Positions 1 to 8,724 are shown, counted from the stretch's first letter. The stretch is DNA of 43,772 bases from JBBKWJ01 sp037968895 (GCA_037968895.1 JBBKWJ010000006.1:1-43772); one strand, 5' to 3'. The notes: generated by a model from the letters alone, not told the origin. Program-made: numbers and translations.

Positions 1-85
1 GTACACCAAGCCAGTTATTGTTAGCGTCGAGAAGATCGAAGCCAAGGCAGTTCGCAAGGGCTCCGGTCGAGGCACCAGAGATTGA
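1..85 (+). CDS. Putative RiPP-like precursor peptide, copy A (start codon cut by window edge)
   Basis: Base 1 is the G of a presumed ATG whose first two bases lie outside the window. The frame then gives 27 more codons to TGA at 83-85. The deduced 28-residue peptide is identical over its first 22 residues to the complete copy at 315-401 and ends in GRGTRD instead of YLNGTD. The leader-like part begins MYTKP, with a YxxP arrangement like that found in leaders of several RiPP classes read by RRE domains, and contains the charged stretch EKIEAKAVRK. Differences from copy B within the leader are all synonymous (GTT/GTC, ATT/ATC, GTT/GTC, TCC/TCG), so the protein sequence is under selection. A RiPP role is inference. 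A small regulatory peptide or toxin remains possible, and no maturation gene is visible. Confidence 0.6.
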   Translation, partial: YTKPVIVSVEKIEAKAVRKGSGRGTRD

Positions 86-130
86 TGTAAACGTCGGCGG
101 AAACTATTCCGCTCACACGATTGACTCGGA

Positions 131-152
131 GGCCCGGGCATCTGCTCGGGCC
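131..152 (+). terminator. Hairpin after peptide copy A
   Basis: A 10-bp stem (131-140 pairing with 143-152, one G-U pair) around a nominal two-base TC, so the real loop is probably four bases. It begins 45 bases after the stop of copy A and is followed by TCGACGTTTTC, a short T run. The same structure follows copy B at 447-466. An intrinsic terminator ending a monocistronic small-peptide transcript is the simplest reading. Confidence 0.55.
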
Positions 153-314
153 CTCGACGTTTTCGGGTCAACTACCGCAGTAGGCCAAATGGCCTAGGTC
201 CAGCGGGTTGAACAACTCGTGACCAGGGGCCCCGGGTCTCGTACCTTGGTGCGTGTTCAGCATCCGCTGGGCGGAGGGTCCGATCTTTGATCGGCAAAAG
301 CGAGGGAACCCAAT

Positions 315-401
315 ATGTACACCAAGCCAGTCATCGTTAGCGTCGAGAAGATCGAAGCCAAGGCAGTCCGCAAGGGCTCGTATCTCAACGGCACCGACTG
401 A
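315..401 (+). CDS. Putative RiPP-like precursor peptide, copy B (28 aa)
   Basis: ATG at 315 is preceded by GAGGG at 302-306, an 8-base spacing, which supports translation; TGA is at 399-401. The first 22 residues match copy A exactly and the C-terminus is YLNGTD. Read as leader plus core, a conserved basic/acidic leader ending in AVRK precedes an eight-residue tail starting Gly-Ser and ending in Asp in both copies (GSYLNGTD and GSGRGTRD). A tail with an N-terminal Gly and a terminal Asp could be macrocyclised, but that is speculation. There is no Cys, so lanthipeptide or sactipeptide chemistry is unlikely. The ORF is too short for ordinary gene callers. Nothing in the following genes resembles a RiPP maturase, so partners would have to lie to the left or elsewhere in the genome. 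Confidence 0.65.
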   Translation: MYTKPVIVSVEKIEAKAVRKGSYLNGTD

Positions 402-446
402 TCCAGTCGTCTGCGGAATTATTCCGCTCATACGATCAAATCGAAG

Positions 447-466
447 GCCCGGGCATCTGCCCGGGC
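447..466 (+). terminator. Hairpin after peptide copy B
   Basis: A perfect 9-bp inverted repeat (447-455 with 458-466) of almost pure G/C, starting 45 bases after the stop of copy B and followed by GTTCGACGTTTTCC. Stem, spacing and trailing sequence match the copy A hairpin at 131-152. The stretch from here to the next gene at 573 shows nothing else recognisable. Confidence 0.6.
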
Positions 467-572
467 GTTCGACGTTTTCCGGCGAATCGCATCACTGAAT
501 CGGCATCATCGTCGCGAGACTCCGCCGAGCGAATTACCCTACGTGGTTCCCCTGTGCTGAGAAGGATGATTC

Positions 573-1520
573 ATGGCTGGTGGTCTAGTTGGTCTACTCG
601 ATGATGTTGCTGCGTTGGCAAAGCTTGCCGCCGCGTCGATCGACGACGTCGGAGCTGCGGCAGGTAAGGCAAGTGCAAAGGCTGCGGGAGTCGTAGTCGA
701 CGACACGGCGGTTACTCCGGCGTACGTGCAAGGCCTAGCGGCGAACCGAGAATTGCCGATTATTAAGAAGATCGCCTTCGGATCTCTCAAGAACAAGCTG
801 CTTTTCATCCTGCCCGCCGCGCTCATTCTGAGTGCCGTCGTGCCGCTGCTTATCGAGATCATCCTGATGGCGGGCGGCACCTATCTTTGCTTTGAAGGGG
901 TCGAGAAGATCTACCACAAGCTTAAGGGCGACGATCACTCCCATGACGTGCCCGCAGTCGTTGCCGGCCCCGAGGCCGAGGCGGCCACGATCGCCGGCGC
1001 AGTTCGAACCGATTTCATCCTTTCCGCCGAAATCATGGTGATCGCGCTGAAGGAGGTTCTCGACGAGAACTTCTTCGCTCGAGCCGTAATCATGGTCGTC
1101 GTAGCGCTCTTCATTACGTTGATCGTCTATGGGGTCGTCGCAATCATCGTGAAAATGGACGACATCGGTCTCGCGCTCGCGGGCCGAGCGTCAGCCTCGT
1201 CGCAGCGGACCGGCCGAATGTTGGTCAATGCCATGCCGATACTCCTCAAGTGGCTGTCGATCATCGGCACCGCGGCCATGCTGTGGGTGGGCGGACACAT
1301 CATCCTGATCGGTGCTGACGAGCTTGGTTGGCATGGTCCATACAAGTTCGTGCATCGCCTTGAGGAGTCGGTTCATGACGTCGGTGGTATCGGCGGTGTC
1401 CTGGCCTGGCTTGTCAACACGTCATTGTCGGCGGTACTCGGGATCATCGTCGGGTCGATTGCGGTCGCAATCGTGACAAACCTTCCGTTTGGTTCTCATG
1501 GCGCTGAGGAAGCGCATTAG
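573..1520 (+). CDS. yedI: DUF808 family inner membrane protein (YedI-like)
   Basis: 315 aa, matching the DUF808/YedI family in length and layout. The N-terminus MAGGLVGLLDDVAALAKLAAASIDDVGAA is the characteristic family opening; only parts are quoted because the full block is long. Several hydrophobic segments follow, around residues 80-110, 155-195 and 215-305, so it is an integral membrane protein. The family has no established biochemical role, although YedI-like proteins have been suggested to transport solutes. An AGAAGGA-type ribosome binding site lies about 8 bases before ATG 573. It probably has its own promoter in 467-572, since the hairpin at 447-466 should isolate it from the peptide genes. 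Confidence 0.85.
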   Translation: MAGGLVGLLDDVAALAKLAAASIDDVGAAAGKASAKAAGVVVDDTAVTPAYVQGLAANRELPIIKKIAFGSLKNKLLFILPAALILSAVVPLLIEIILMAGGTYLCFEGVEKIYHKLKGDDHSHDVPAVVAGPEAEAATIAGAVRTDFILSAEIMVIALKEVLDENFFARAVIMVVVALFITLIVYGVVAIIVKMDDIGLALAGRASASSQRTGRMLVNAMPILLKWLSIIGTAAMLWVGGHIILIGADELGWHGPYKFVHRLEESVHDVGGIGGVLAWLVNTSLSAVLGIIVGSIAVAIVTNLPFGSHGAEEAH

Positions 1521-1558
1521 AGCTACTCTGCAGCGATGAGGGATTCAAGGGGAATAGC

Positions 1559-2104
1559 GTGAACGTGTGGCAGCGCCAGTTCGACGAGGGAGCGGCCAGT
1601 CACCGGTGGTCGCGGTTTGTCCGCTGGTTCGTCGCTCCGTCGGCGGCCATCGGCTTGCTCGCACTCATACTTGGAGGCCCATGGGCACTACTCGGCGTCC
1701 TTATCCTTCTCGGCAGCGTTGGTGCGCTGCTGGCGTTGTGGATCTGGATCTACGACAAGGGTCTCAGGGCAAATAGAACGATCGACTTGATCGACGGCAA
1801 GCTCGTGCTTGGCCGGATTGAGGCACCTATCGCTGCCATCGAGGCGTGGACCACCCACAAGTCGACCAGTGTGGGGACGGTGACCAACGGTGTCGCCAGC
1901 GGTGGACCAAGCGCGCAGGTGATCTTCCGCGTTCCCGTCATGCGCGACGGCGTTCGAGGGCTACGGCCAGACGGCGGACCCGCGTTCGAGTTAGTACGAT
2001 TCCCGTGGCCCGAGATGACATCAGACGAACTTGCAGGCATTCGACAAGCGCTTGCGCCACACATCTCTGCGCCATGGGTTGAACTCGACGCTCTCAGCGC
2101 CTGA
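1559..2104 (+). CDS. Small membrane protein of unknown function
   Basis: 181 aa starting at GTG 1559 with AAGGGG about 5 bases upstream. Two adjacent transmembrane segments span roughly residues 28-68, followed by a soluble domain of about 110 residues rich in beta-strand-like sequence. The layout (two N-terminal helices then a small cytoplasmic domain containing LIDGKLVLGRIEAPIAAIEA) resembles DUF3093-like actinobacterial proteins, but I cannot assign it firmly. It sits 38 bases after the DUF808 gene and 12 bases before the MFS gene, so the three may be co-transcribed. Confidence 0.6.
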   Translation: MNVWQRQFDEGAASHRWSRFVRWFVAPSAAIGLLALILGGPWALLGVLILLGSVGALLALWIWIYDKGLRANRTIDLIDGKLVLGRIEAPIAAIEAWTTHKSTSVGTVTNGVASGGPSAQVIFRVPVMRDGVRGLRPDGGPAFELVRFPWPEMTSDELAGIRQALAPHISAPWVELDALSA

Positions 2105-2116
2105 GGGCGACCGGGT

Positions 2117-3361
<1,245 letters not shown>

Positions 3362-3407
3362 CAGCTGGCTCAGTTGGAATAGATAGCCCCACTAGTTGTT
3401 ATAACGG

Positions 3408-3421
3408 ATTGTCCGAACAAT
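3408..3421. promoter_or_regulatory. Near-palindrome upstream of peroxiredoxin
   Basis: ATTGTCCGAACAAT is a 14-base sequence with perfect 5-base arms (ATTGT/ACAAT) and 12 of 14 symmetric positions, lying 17 bases before the peroxiredoxin start. A TATAAC hexamer at 3400-3405 just before it could be a -10 element. Position and symmetry fit an operator for a redox-responsive repressor, but a single site in an AT-richer spacer is weak evidence. Confidence 0.25.
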
Positions 3422-3438
3422 GAGAAAGAGGAAACGAT

Positions 3439-4071
3439 ATGAGCTTGCATCTGGGCGATACCGCCCCCGACTTCACTGCAAATACGACCGACGGTGAGAT
3501 CTCATTCCACGAGTGGAAGAAGGGCTCGTGGGCCGTCTTCTTCAGTCACCCGGCAGACTTTACGCCGGTATGCACCACGGAACTTGGGCGCACAGCCGCC
3601 CTGCAGGGTGCGTTCGCCGAGCGCAACACAAAGGCGATGGCACTGTCCGTTGACTCCATCGAAGATCACCACGGTTGGGCGCCAGACATCGGCGAGGTCG
3701 CGGGTACGGCGCTGAACTTCCCGATTGTCGCAGACCCAGACAGAACGGTCGCTGAGCTCTACGACATGATTCACCCAGGTGCTGGCGATACCTCGACAGT
3801 GCGGTCGGTATTCATTATTGATCCCGACAACAAGCTGCGACTGATGCTCACGTACCCGAAGTCTGTCGGACGTAACTTCGATGAGATCGTGCGCGTGCTC
3901 GATGCGCTTCAGGCAACGGATCGCGACCCGATCGCTACGCCGGCTGACTGGCGTCCAGGCGAGCGCGTGATTGTGTCACCCGCCATGTCAACTGATGACG
4001 CAAAGGCGAAGTTTGCGAATGTCGTCGAGCTAAAGCCGTATCTGCGCTACGCAGACGCACCCTCGTCCTAG
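3439..4071 (+). CDS. 1-Cys peroxiredoxin (AhpC/TSA, Prx6 subfamily)
   Basis: 210 aa. It reduces hydrogen peroxide and organic hydroperoxides in the cytoplasm. The active-site motif PADFTPVCTTE puts the peroxidatic cysteine at residue 45 with Pro38 and Thr42. There is no other cysteine in the protein, so it is a 1-Cys enzyme that needs an external thiol. The extended C-terminal domain (about residues 150-210, with PADWRPGERVIVSP) is typical of the Prx6 subfamily and of dimer formation. The ribosome binding site AGAGGA is at 3427-3432. The gene is followed by the strong hairpin at 4089-4124 and is probably expressed from its own promoter in 3362-3438. Confidence 0.93.
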   Translation: MSLHLGDTAPDFTANTTDGEISFHEWKKGSWAVFFSHPADFTPVCTTELGRTAALQGAFAERNTKAMALSVDSIEDHHGWAPDIGEVAGTALNFPIVADPDRTVAELYDMIHPGAGDTSTVRSVFIIDPDNKLRLMLTYPKSVGRNFDEIVRVLDALQATDRDPIATPADWRPGERVIVSPAMSTDDAKAKFANVVELKPYLRYADAPSS

Positions 4072-4088
4072 AGGTTTTGTACCAGCCT

Positions 4089-4124
4089 GACAATGCGGGC
4101 CGTGATTTTGCGGTCCGCATTGTC
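4089..4124. terminator. Bidirectional hairpin terminator between peroxiredoxin and amidohydrolase
   Basis: A 14-bp stem (4089-4102 pairing with 4111-4124, one G/T mismatch tolerated as G-U) with an 8-base loop TGATTTTG. It lies in the 57-base gap between the stop of the plus-strand peroxiredoxin and the stop of the minus-strand amidohydrolase, so it can end transcripts from both sides. No long T tract follows on either side. Confidence 0.75.
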
Positions 4125-4128
4125 GCGG

Positions 4129-5967
4129 TCAAGCCGCCGTACGTTTGCCATAAAGTTCACCGATGAAACGAGCGACCTCGCAGCCGCAGCCGTTGCCACA
4201 TTCGCTGGCGTTCTCTGTGATTGAGGTTGTGACAAAAGATGCTGTGGCGTTTGCTCGGGCCGTCTTGGATGACGCTGAAACCGGGAACCAGCGCCCCTCG
4301 AACACTGTTCCTTCAATTGTGATTCGGCTGAGTCGCTCAGGATCAACGTCGAAAGGGTCTTCAGCCAGAACAGTGAAGTTCGCGATCTTTCCGACCTCAA
4401 TCGAGCCGAGATCGTGTTCACGCTGCCAGGAATACGCAGCCCCGATCGTTACCGCCTCAAGCGCCTGTTGAATCGAGATGCGCTGCTCGGGAGCAGCGAC
4501 TCGACCAGAGTGGGTGATGCGGTTTACGGCGAATGATGCCATGGCCATTGGGTCACTGGGGCCCATTGGTAGGTCTGAGTGGAACGACAAAGGAATATTC
4601 TCTCGAACGACCGATCCTGCGCGCACCATCGCATCAGCCCGTTCGGGACCGAGTCCGATCTCGCCATACTTATCGGCGAAGCCGACCGGGTAGTAGGGAT
4701 TGGCCGAGACAATTGCGCCAAGCTCGGCAATCCGCTTGACCTGCTCTTCAGTCGAATTGGCAAAGTGGACGATGACGGTTCGGTGGTTGATACGGGGACG
4801 GCGGCGCTGGGCTTCTTCGATAATGTCGAGGAGCACCTCAAGCCCAAGATCGCCGTTGACGTGCACATGGATCTGCCAGCCTGCATCCCAATAGGCATCG
4901 AAGAAGCGCCGGAGGTCGATGGGCTCCATGATCCACTCGCCATGATGATCAGGATTGGGTTGGCCATTGGCGTCGAGATAGCTCTCGCTCATCTGCATCA
5001 TCTGAGAGATGATCGCTCCGTCAGCGAAGAGTTTGACCTGCTTGGGAACAAGGCTGACCTTGCCCTCAGGGGCCCTGGCAACTTGGTCGTCTGCATCGGC
5101 AACCGCCACGGTGGGATCTAGCCCTTTCACCGATTGGGTCCGAGCATCAACAAGGAACGTCGAAGTAAATGGCACATCGGGTCCGCCGAGCAACTCTTCG
5201 TAGAGATGCCACGGCTCAACCGCCCAATTGATGCCAGGCTCGTTGATGGCGGTGACGCCGTTCATGTGGAGGTATTCGACCATCTGAGCGAGCCCCTCAC
5301 GAAAACGCTCCTCCGTCAGAAACAGTGGCATCAGAAGCCGCGAGAGCAACACCATCCAGCCGTTCTCCCAGAAGTGGCCACGCGCGACATCGACCATGTC
5401 GCTCGCAGTGCCGTGACCGGACATGTTTTCGGCGGTGATACCGAGCGCATCGATGGCGGCAGAGTTCAGAAACCATTCATGACACGAACGCTGCCACACG
5501 GCGGTCGGCCGATCACCAGCGATTCTGTCGAGTCTGGCTCTACTGAGCTCGCCGTGCCATAGCCCGTGGTAGCCCCACGAGAACAGCCATGCGCCTGACT
5601 CCAACGATCTGTGGGCTTCATCGAGGCGGTCGTCGTACTCTGCTGCGGAGGTGGCGGCGGCGAAGGTTCGATGGGGGAGGACCCACTCTTCTGGGGCGAT
5701 CACTGAAGTGGTCAGCGTTGATGCGCCGAGCAATGGGTGCAAATGCTGGTCGATCAAACCCGGCACAAGAATGTGGTCGCTGAACTGGTCGACGACGACG
5801 AATTCGCGGTCGCCAATTTCATTGCTGACCTCGCTGACACTGCCGACGGCGATGATCTTGTTACCGGCGACGGCGACCGCATCGGCTCTTGGCCTGGCCG
5901 GATCCATCGTGATGATGGAACGGGTTCGGTAAATGATTGCTACCCCGTGATCTTGCTGTGTGGCCAT
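4129..5967 (-). CDS. YtcJ-like metal-dependent amidohydrolase with Cys-rich tail
   Basis: 612 aa, amidohydrolase superfamily (Amidohydro_3/YtcJ type). Visible motifs are the metal-binding HLH (His75, His77) after VPGLIDQ, a lysine in VKLFADGA that is probably carbamylated, HVHVNGD, and FHSDLPMGPSDP near the C-terminal end of the barrel. Members hydrolyse C-N bonds in amides, cyclic imides or ureas; the substrate here is unknown. Oddly, the last 24 residues contain CGNGCGC (Cys590, Cys594, Cys596), beyond the usual end of the fold. It is the last gene of a minus-strand run after the adenine deaminase homologue and the broken isochorismatase-like gene, beginning 9 bases after the latter. That context suggests purine or other nitrogen-heterocycle catabolism. 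Confidence 0.85.
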   Translation of the reverse strand: MATQQDHGVAIIYRTRSIITMDPARPRADAVAVAGNKIIAVGSVSEVSNEIGDREFVVVDQFSDHILVPGLIDQHLHPLLGASTLTTSVIAPEEWVLPHRTFAAATSAAEYDDRLDEAHRSLESGAWLFSWGYHGLWHGELSRARLDRIAGDRPTAVWQRSCHEWFLNSAAIDALGITAENMSGHGTASDMVDVARGHFWENGWMVLLSRLLMPLFLTEERFREGLAQMVEYLHMNGVTAINEPGINWAVEPWHLYEELLGGPDVPFTSTFLVDARTQSVKGLDPTVAVADADDQVARAPEGKVSLVPKQVKLFADGAIISQMMQMSESYLDANGQPNPDHHGEWIMEPIDLRRFFDAYWDAGWQIHVHVNGDLGLEVLLDIIEEAQRRRPRINHRTVIVHFANSTEEQVKRIAELGAIVSANPYYPVGFADKYGEIGLGPERADAMVRAGSVVRENIPLSFHSDLPMGPSDPMAMASFAVNRITHSGRVAAPEQRISIQQALEAVTIGAAYSWQREHDLGSIEVGKIANFTVLAEDPFDVDPERLSRITIEGTVFEGRWFPVSASSKTARANATASFVTTSITENASECGNGCGCEVARFIGELYGKRTAA

Positions 5968-5976
5968 TGCCCGAAG

Positions 5977-6467
5977 CTAGTTCGATGAGCGGCCTTCGGT
6001 CGATACAGACTGTCGGGCCTCAAACGCTTCGACAATTTCAGCCGACGTTCGGCGCGCTCCCGTCTGCAGATACTCCAATTCGCGGAGAGCTCCGTCGTGA
6101 GCGGGAAGGCTTGAACCGGCGACACAGTCTTCGACAACTCGGCAGAAATAGTCGTGTTGATGTGCGTCAACGAACGTGTAGTGCACACACACGTCAGTGT
6201 GCCCTCCAATGAGAATGAGTGTGTCCGCCTTCAGGCCCTTGAGGAGAATCTCAAACTCTGTGCCGAAGAAACACGAGTAGCGGCGCTTCCTGGAAGAACA
6301 CGACGGGCACGCCGTTTTTCCTAGCTTTAGCAATCAGAGCCGGGGCGCCATCCATCCGCTCCTGGTAGCCGTCCATGAACGGGATATCGGATGGCTCGTC
6401 GCCTGATGATCCACCACCCTGGATATCAATTGCCCTCGATGAGGCTTCGCTCGGTATTGTTCGTCAT
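5977..6467 (-). pseudogene. Isochorismatase-like cysteine hydrolase, frameshifted with an internal deletion
   Basis: Three pieces in three frames. An ATG at 6467-6465, overlapping the stop of the upstream deaminase as ATGA, gives MTNNTERSLIEGN then TGA. A second frame from about 6430 to 6288 gives AIDIQGGG... ending KNGVPVVFFQE, the usual first half with the catalytic Asp of IDIQ. A third frame from about 6291 to the stop at 5977 gives KRRYSCFFGTEFE, GGHTDVCVHYTFVDAHQHDY and the C-terminus, with the catalytic Lys and Cys. In intact relatives some 45-50 residues separate FFQE from KRRYS; here they join within one or two codons, so DNA is missing as well as out of phase. The original enzyme would have been a nicotinamidase/isochorismatase-type amidohydrolase in the operon. 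Confidence 0.75.
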
Positions 6468-7462
6468 GTCGTCTCCAGCCATCGGACCTTTTCGGTCTCC
6501 GTAGCGAACGATGCTGTAATCGAATTACTGGCCAGAATGGTCAGTTGGTCCCGTGAGAGATCCAACGCAATCGCTGTCGCTAAGTAGTTGTCGCCAATAT
6601 AGCCGCCGAAGTACGCGGGATCGTCAGAGTTGATTGTGACCATTGCGCCCCGGGCGAGGAGGCGAGCAAGGTTGTGGTCTGAGAGATCATCAACGACTCG
6701 CAACGCAAGGTTGGAGAGGGGACACATCGTGAGGGGAATCTGTTCTTTGACTAACCGAGCGACAAGCGCCTCGTCCTCCTCGGCTCTGACGCCGTGGTCG
6801 ATTCGTTCTGCATGTAAAGAGTCGAGTGCACCCCAGATATAACTAGGCGGCCCTTCCTCGCCTGCATGCGCAACGAGACGAAGCTTTGCGGCTTCAGCAA
6901 GTGCGAACACGTCGGCGAAATCCTCAGGAGGATTTCCGACCTCAGCACTGTCGAGACCAACACCAATGATGTTGTCGAGGTAGTCACTGGCCTCGCCGAA
7001 GGTCTCGATGGCGGCCGAGCAGGAGAGGTGTCGCAGGAAACACATAATGAGCCCGACGGAAACGTTCGGGGCATCCTCGATCGCTCGTATGAAGCCGGGC
7101 ATAAATACATCGAATGGAACACCGCGCTCGGTGTGGGTCTGCGGGTCGAAGAAGATCTCCGCTCGACACACCCCATCAGCCTCGGCCCGGCGAAGGTACG
7201 CCGCCATTAGGTCGTAGAAATCTTGCTCCGTTTGCAAGACTGCGGCTCCTTGGTAATAGATGTCGAGGAAAGACTGGAGATCCGAGAACGAATAGGCAGC
7301 ACGAATCGCGTCGACGTCGGCGTATGGCAGCGTCATACCGTTGCGGCGAGCGAGTGCGAAAAGGAGCTCTGGCTCCAACGACCCCTCGATGTGAATGTGA
7401 AGCTCGGCCTTCGGAAGCGCTCGAATCCACGAGGCAAGCGACTCACGATCGTTGTCGTTCAT
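6464..7462 (-). CDS. Adenosine deaminase family enzyme, probably adenine deaminase
   Basis: 332 aa. All zinc and catalytic residues are visible: HIH at His22/His24, HAGEE with His199 and Glu202, IDHG with His223, and SDDP with Asp280/Asp281. MCPLSNLALRVVDDLSDH and NSDDPAYFGGYI match the adenine deaminase (Aah1/ADE) subgroup rather than E. coli Add, so deamination of adenine to hypoxanthine is the more likely reaction. It heads a minus-strand operon, its stop overlapping the start of the broken isochorismatase-like gene, and it diverges from a homocysteine methyltransferase homologue. The adenosine/adenine distinction rests on motif memory only. Confidence 0.88.
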   Translation of the reverse strand: MNDNDRESLASWIRALPKAELHIHIEGSLEPELLFALARRNGMTLPYADVDAIRAAYSFSDLQSFLDIYYQGAAVLQTEQDFYDLMAAYLRRAEADGVCRAEIFFDPQTHTERGVPFDVFMPGFIRAIEDAPNVSVGLIMCFLRHLSCSAAIETFGEASDYLDNIIGVGLDSAEVGNPPEDFADVFALAEAAKLRLVAHAGEEGPPSYIWGALDSLHAERIDHGVRAEEDEALVARLVKEQIPLTMCPLSNLALRVVDDLSDHNLARLLARGAMVTINSDDPAYFGGYIGDNYLATAIALDLSRDQLTILASNSITASFATETEKVRWLETT

Positions 7463-7527
7463 TCGGTCAGCCTACGCAACGGCACTGAGTGGGGTGAAGT
7501 GTGGGGAGATCAAGCAATACTGGTTCG

Positions 7528-8436
7528 ATGGACCTTTCACGAGCGGTGACCATTCTCGACGGTGGCATGGGAAAACATCTTGAGCGAGCCGGCGCCCCGT
7601 TCCGCCAGCCCGAATGGTCGGCACTAGCCCTCCTCGAGGACCCTTCGTACGTGCTCGACGCGCACCGGGCATTCATTGCGAGCGGCGCCGACGTCATTAC
7701 GGTTAACAGCTACGCGGTAGTGCCGTTTCATCTCGGCGATGCGCGGTTTTCCGAGCAGGGAAGTGCGCTGGCCGGACTTGCGGCCAAACTGGCACGTCAG
7801 GCTGCTGATGAGTCAGAGCGAGACATCCGAGTCGCAGGCTCTCTGCCGCCGCTGTTCGGGTCGTATGAGCCAGAGAACTTTGACCCCGAGAGAGCTCCAG
7901 CGATGTATCGCATGCTGGTTGAGGCCCAAGCACCATTCGTTGACCTTTGGATTGGCGAGACGCTCAGTCTGATCGCAGAAGCAGAAGCCGTTGCGCATGC
8001 GGTCGAGTCAGGTCCCGGCCCAGACGAGCTTTGGATCTCGTTTACGGTGCCCGAGGAGCCCTCGGTGTCCCCGATTCCGCTTCGGTCAGGAGAATCGATA
8101 CGAGACGCTGTCGATATTGTCGCTGCTCGATGTGAAGCAATTCTGTTCAATTGCTCGCCGCCGGAGCAGATTACGGGTGCTCTGGCTGAGCTTCACCGGG
8201 CATTGGCCGGCACGCACTCCGGTGTGCTGAGCGGAGCGTTCGCCAACGCGTTCGAACCGAAGCCGACTGTCTACTCGGCGAACAACGCTCTTCTTGGACG
8301 GCGTGACGAACTCGATCCAGCGGCCTACCGGTCGATCGCCCGAGCATGGGTCGACTCGGGAGCGTCAATTGTCGGTGGCTGCTGCCATATTCATACCGAG
8401 CACATCACTGCGCTGGCGGCCGAGTTCACCGACTGA
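7528..8436 (+). CDS. Homocysteine S-methyltransferase family protein (MmuM-like)
   Basis: About 302 aa. ILDGGMGKHLERAG is the usual N-terminal barrel strand of the family. The zinc-binding cysteines are present: one in LFNCSPPEQI and the pair in VGGCCHIHTEHI near the C-terminus. Such enzymes transfer a methyl group from S-methylmethionine or a similar donor to homocysteine. ATG 7528 starts nine residues before ILDGG, but an in-frame GTG at 7501 would add nine residues; neither has a convincing ribosome binding site. It diverges from the adenine deaminase homologue across about 65 bases. Confidence 0.85.
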   Translation: MDLSRAVTILDGGMGKHLERAGAPFRQPEWSALALLEDPSYVLDAHRAFIASGADVITVNSYAVVPFHLGDARFSEQGSALAGLAAKLARQAADESERDIRVAGSLPPLFGSYEPENFDPERAPAMYRMLVEAQAPFVDLWIGETLSLIAEAEAVAHAVESGPGPDELWISFTVPEEPSVSPIPLRSGESIRDAVDIVAARCEAILFNCSPPEQITGALAELHRALAGTHSGVLSGAFANAFEPKPTVYSANNALLGRRDELDPAAYRSIARAWVDSGASIVGGCCHIHTEHITALAAEFTD

Positions 8437-8467
8437 GAATTCCCTAGTTGAGCGGCTCCCAGCGTTG

Positions 8468-8642
8468 ATGCGTCTCGCACCACTGCTCGTCATGGGTATG
8501 GTCGCCGTGCTTGCGAGTCCGGCGATCGCCATCAGTTGGTTTGTATGGCTTGGTCACCCTGCTTTTGTTCGTGCGGCGAGTCATTTTGCTCCTTCAGATC
8601 GGTCAGCAAGGTCTTGCTGCACGTCGTGTTGTCGCTGTGTAG
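8468..8642 (+). pseudogene. Possible small membrane protein gene with a frameshift
   Basis: From ATG 8468 the frame reads MRLAPLLVMGMVAVLASPAI, a credible transmembrane start, but after about residue 22 it turns into Cys/Arg-rich sequence unlike a real protein. A single-base shift near 8531-8537 gives VGLYGLVTLLLFVRRV and a second hydrophobic segment ending QQGLAARRVVAV at TAG 8640-8642. A small hairpin (GCTGTG/CACAGC) spans that stop. I read this as a roughly 57-residue two-helix protein broken by one base, or a sequencing error. Otherwise 8437-8724 holds nothing recognisable. Confidence 0.3.
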
Positions 8643-8724
8643 CACAGCCGCTCGGGTGCAGGTCGTGTCGAGGCTTAACAGAAACATCAATGTGAAGATC
8701 ATGGAACCCTATTAGCGTTGCTTG

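Larger units (their letters stand above)
1..480 (+). repeat. Tandem duplication of a small-peptide transcription unit
   Basis: Roughly 1-165 and 317-478 are diverged direct copies. Shared parts are the 28-codon ORF, a downstream block containing ATTCCGCTCA followed by ACGAT, the hairpin core GGCCCGGGCATCTGC, and the sequence TCGACGTTTTC after the hairpin. The spacer at about 166-314 is not visibly repeated and carries the promoter and ribosome binding site of copy B. Since the window opens inside copy A, further copies could lie upstream. Divergence is concentrated in the last six codons and just after the stop, and is mostly synonymous in the first 22 codons. Confidence 0.75.

Noticed and set aside
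447..466. Restriction-type palindrome GCCCGGGC as a functional site
   Set aside because: It is simply the centre of each hairpin arm; no clustering elsewhere was noticed.
1..480. Attachment-site duplication from an integrated element
   Set aside because: The repeated DNA is an ORF under synonymous constraint plus terminator, and no integrase or mobile gene lies between or beside the copies.
168..498. Long open frames on both strands across peptide copy B
   Set aside because: They run antisense or out of frame through the repeat, spacer and hairpin, lack ribosome binding sites and encode no recognisable protein.
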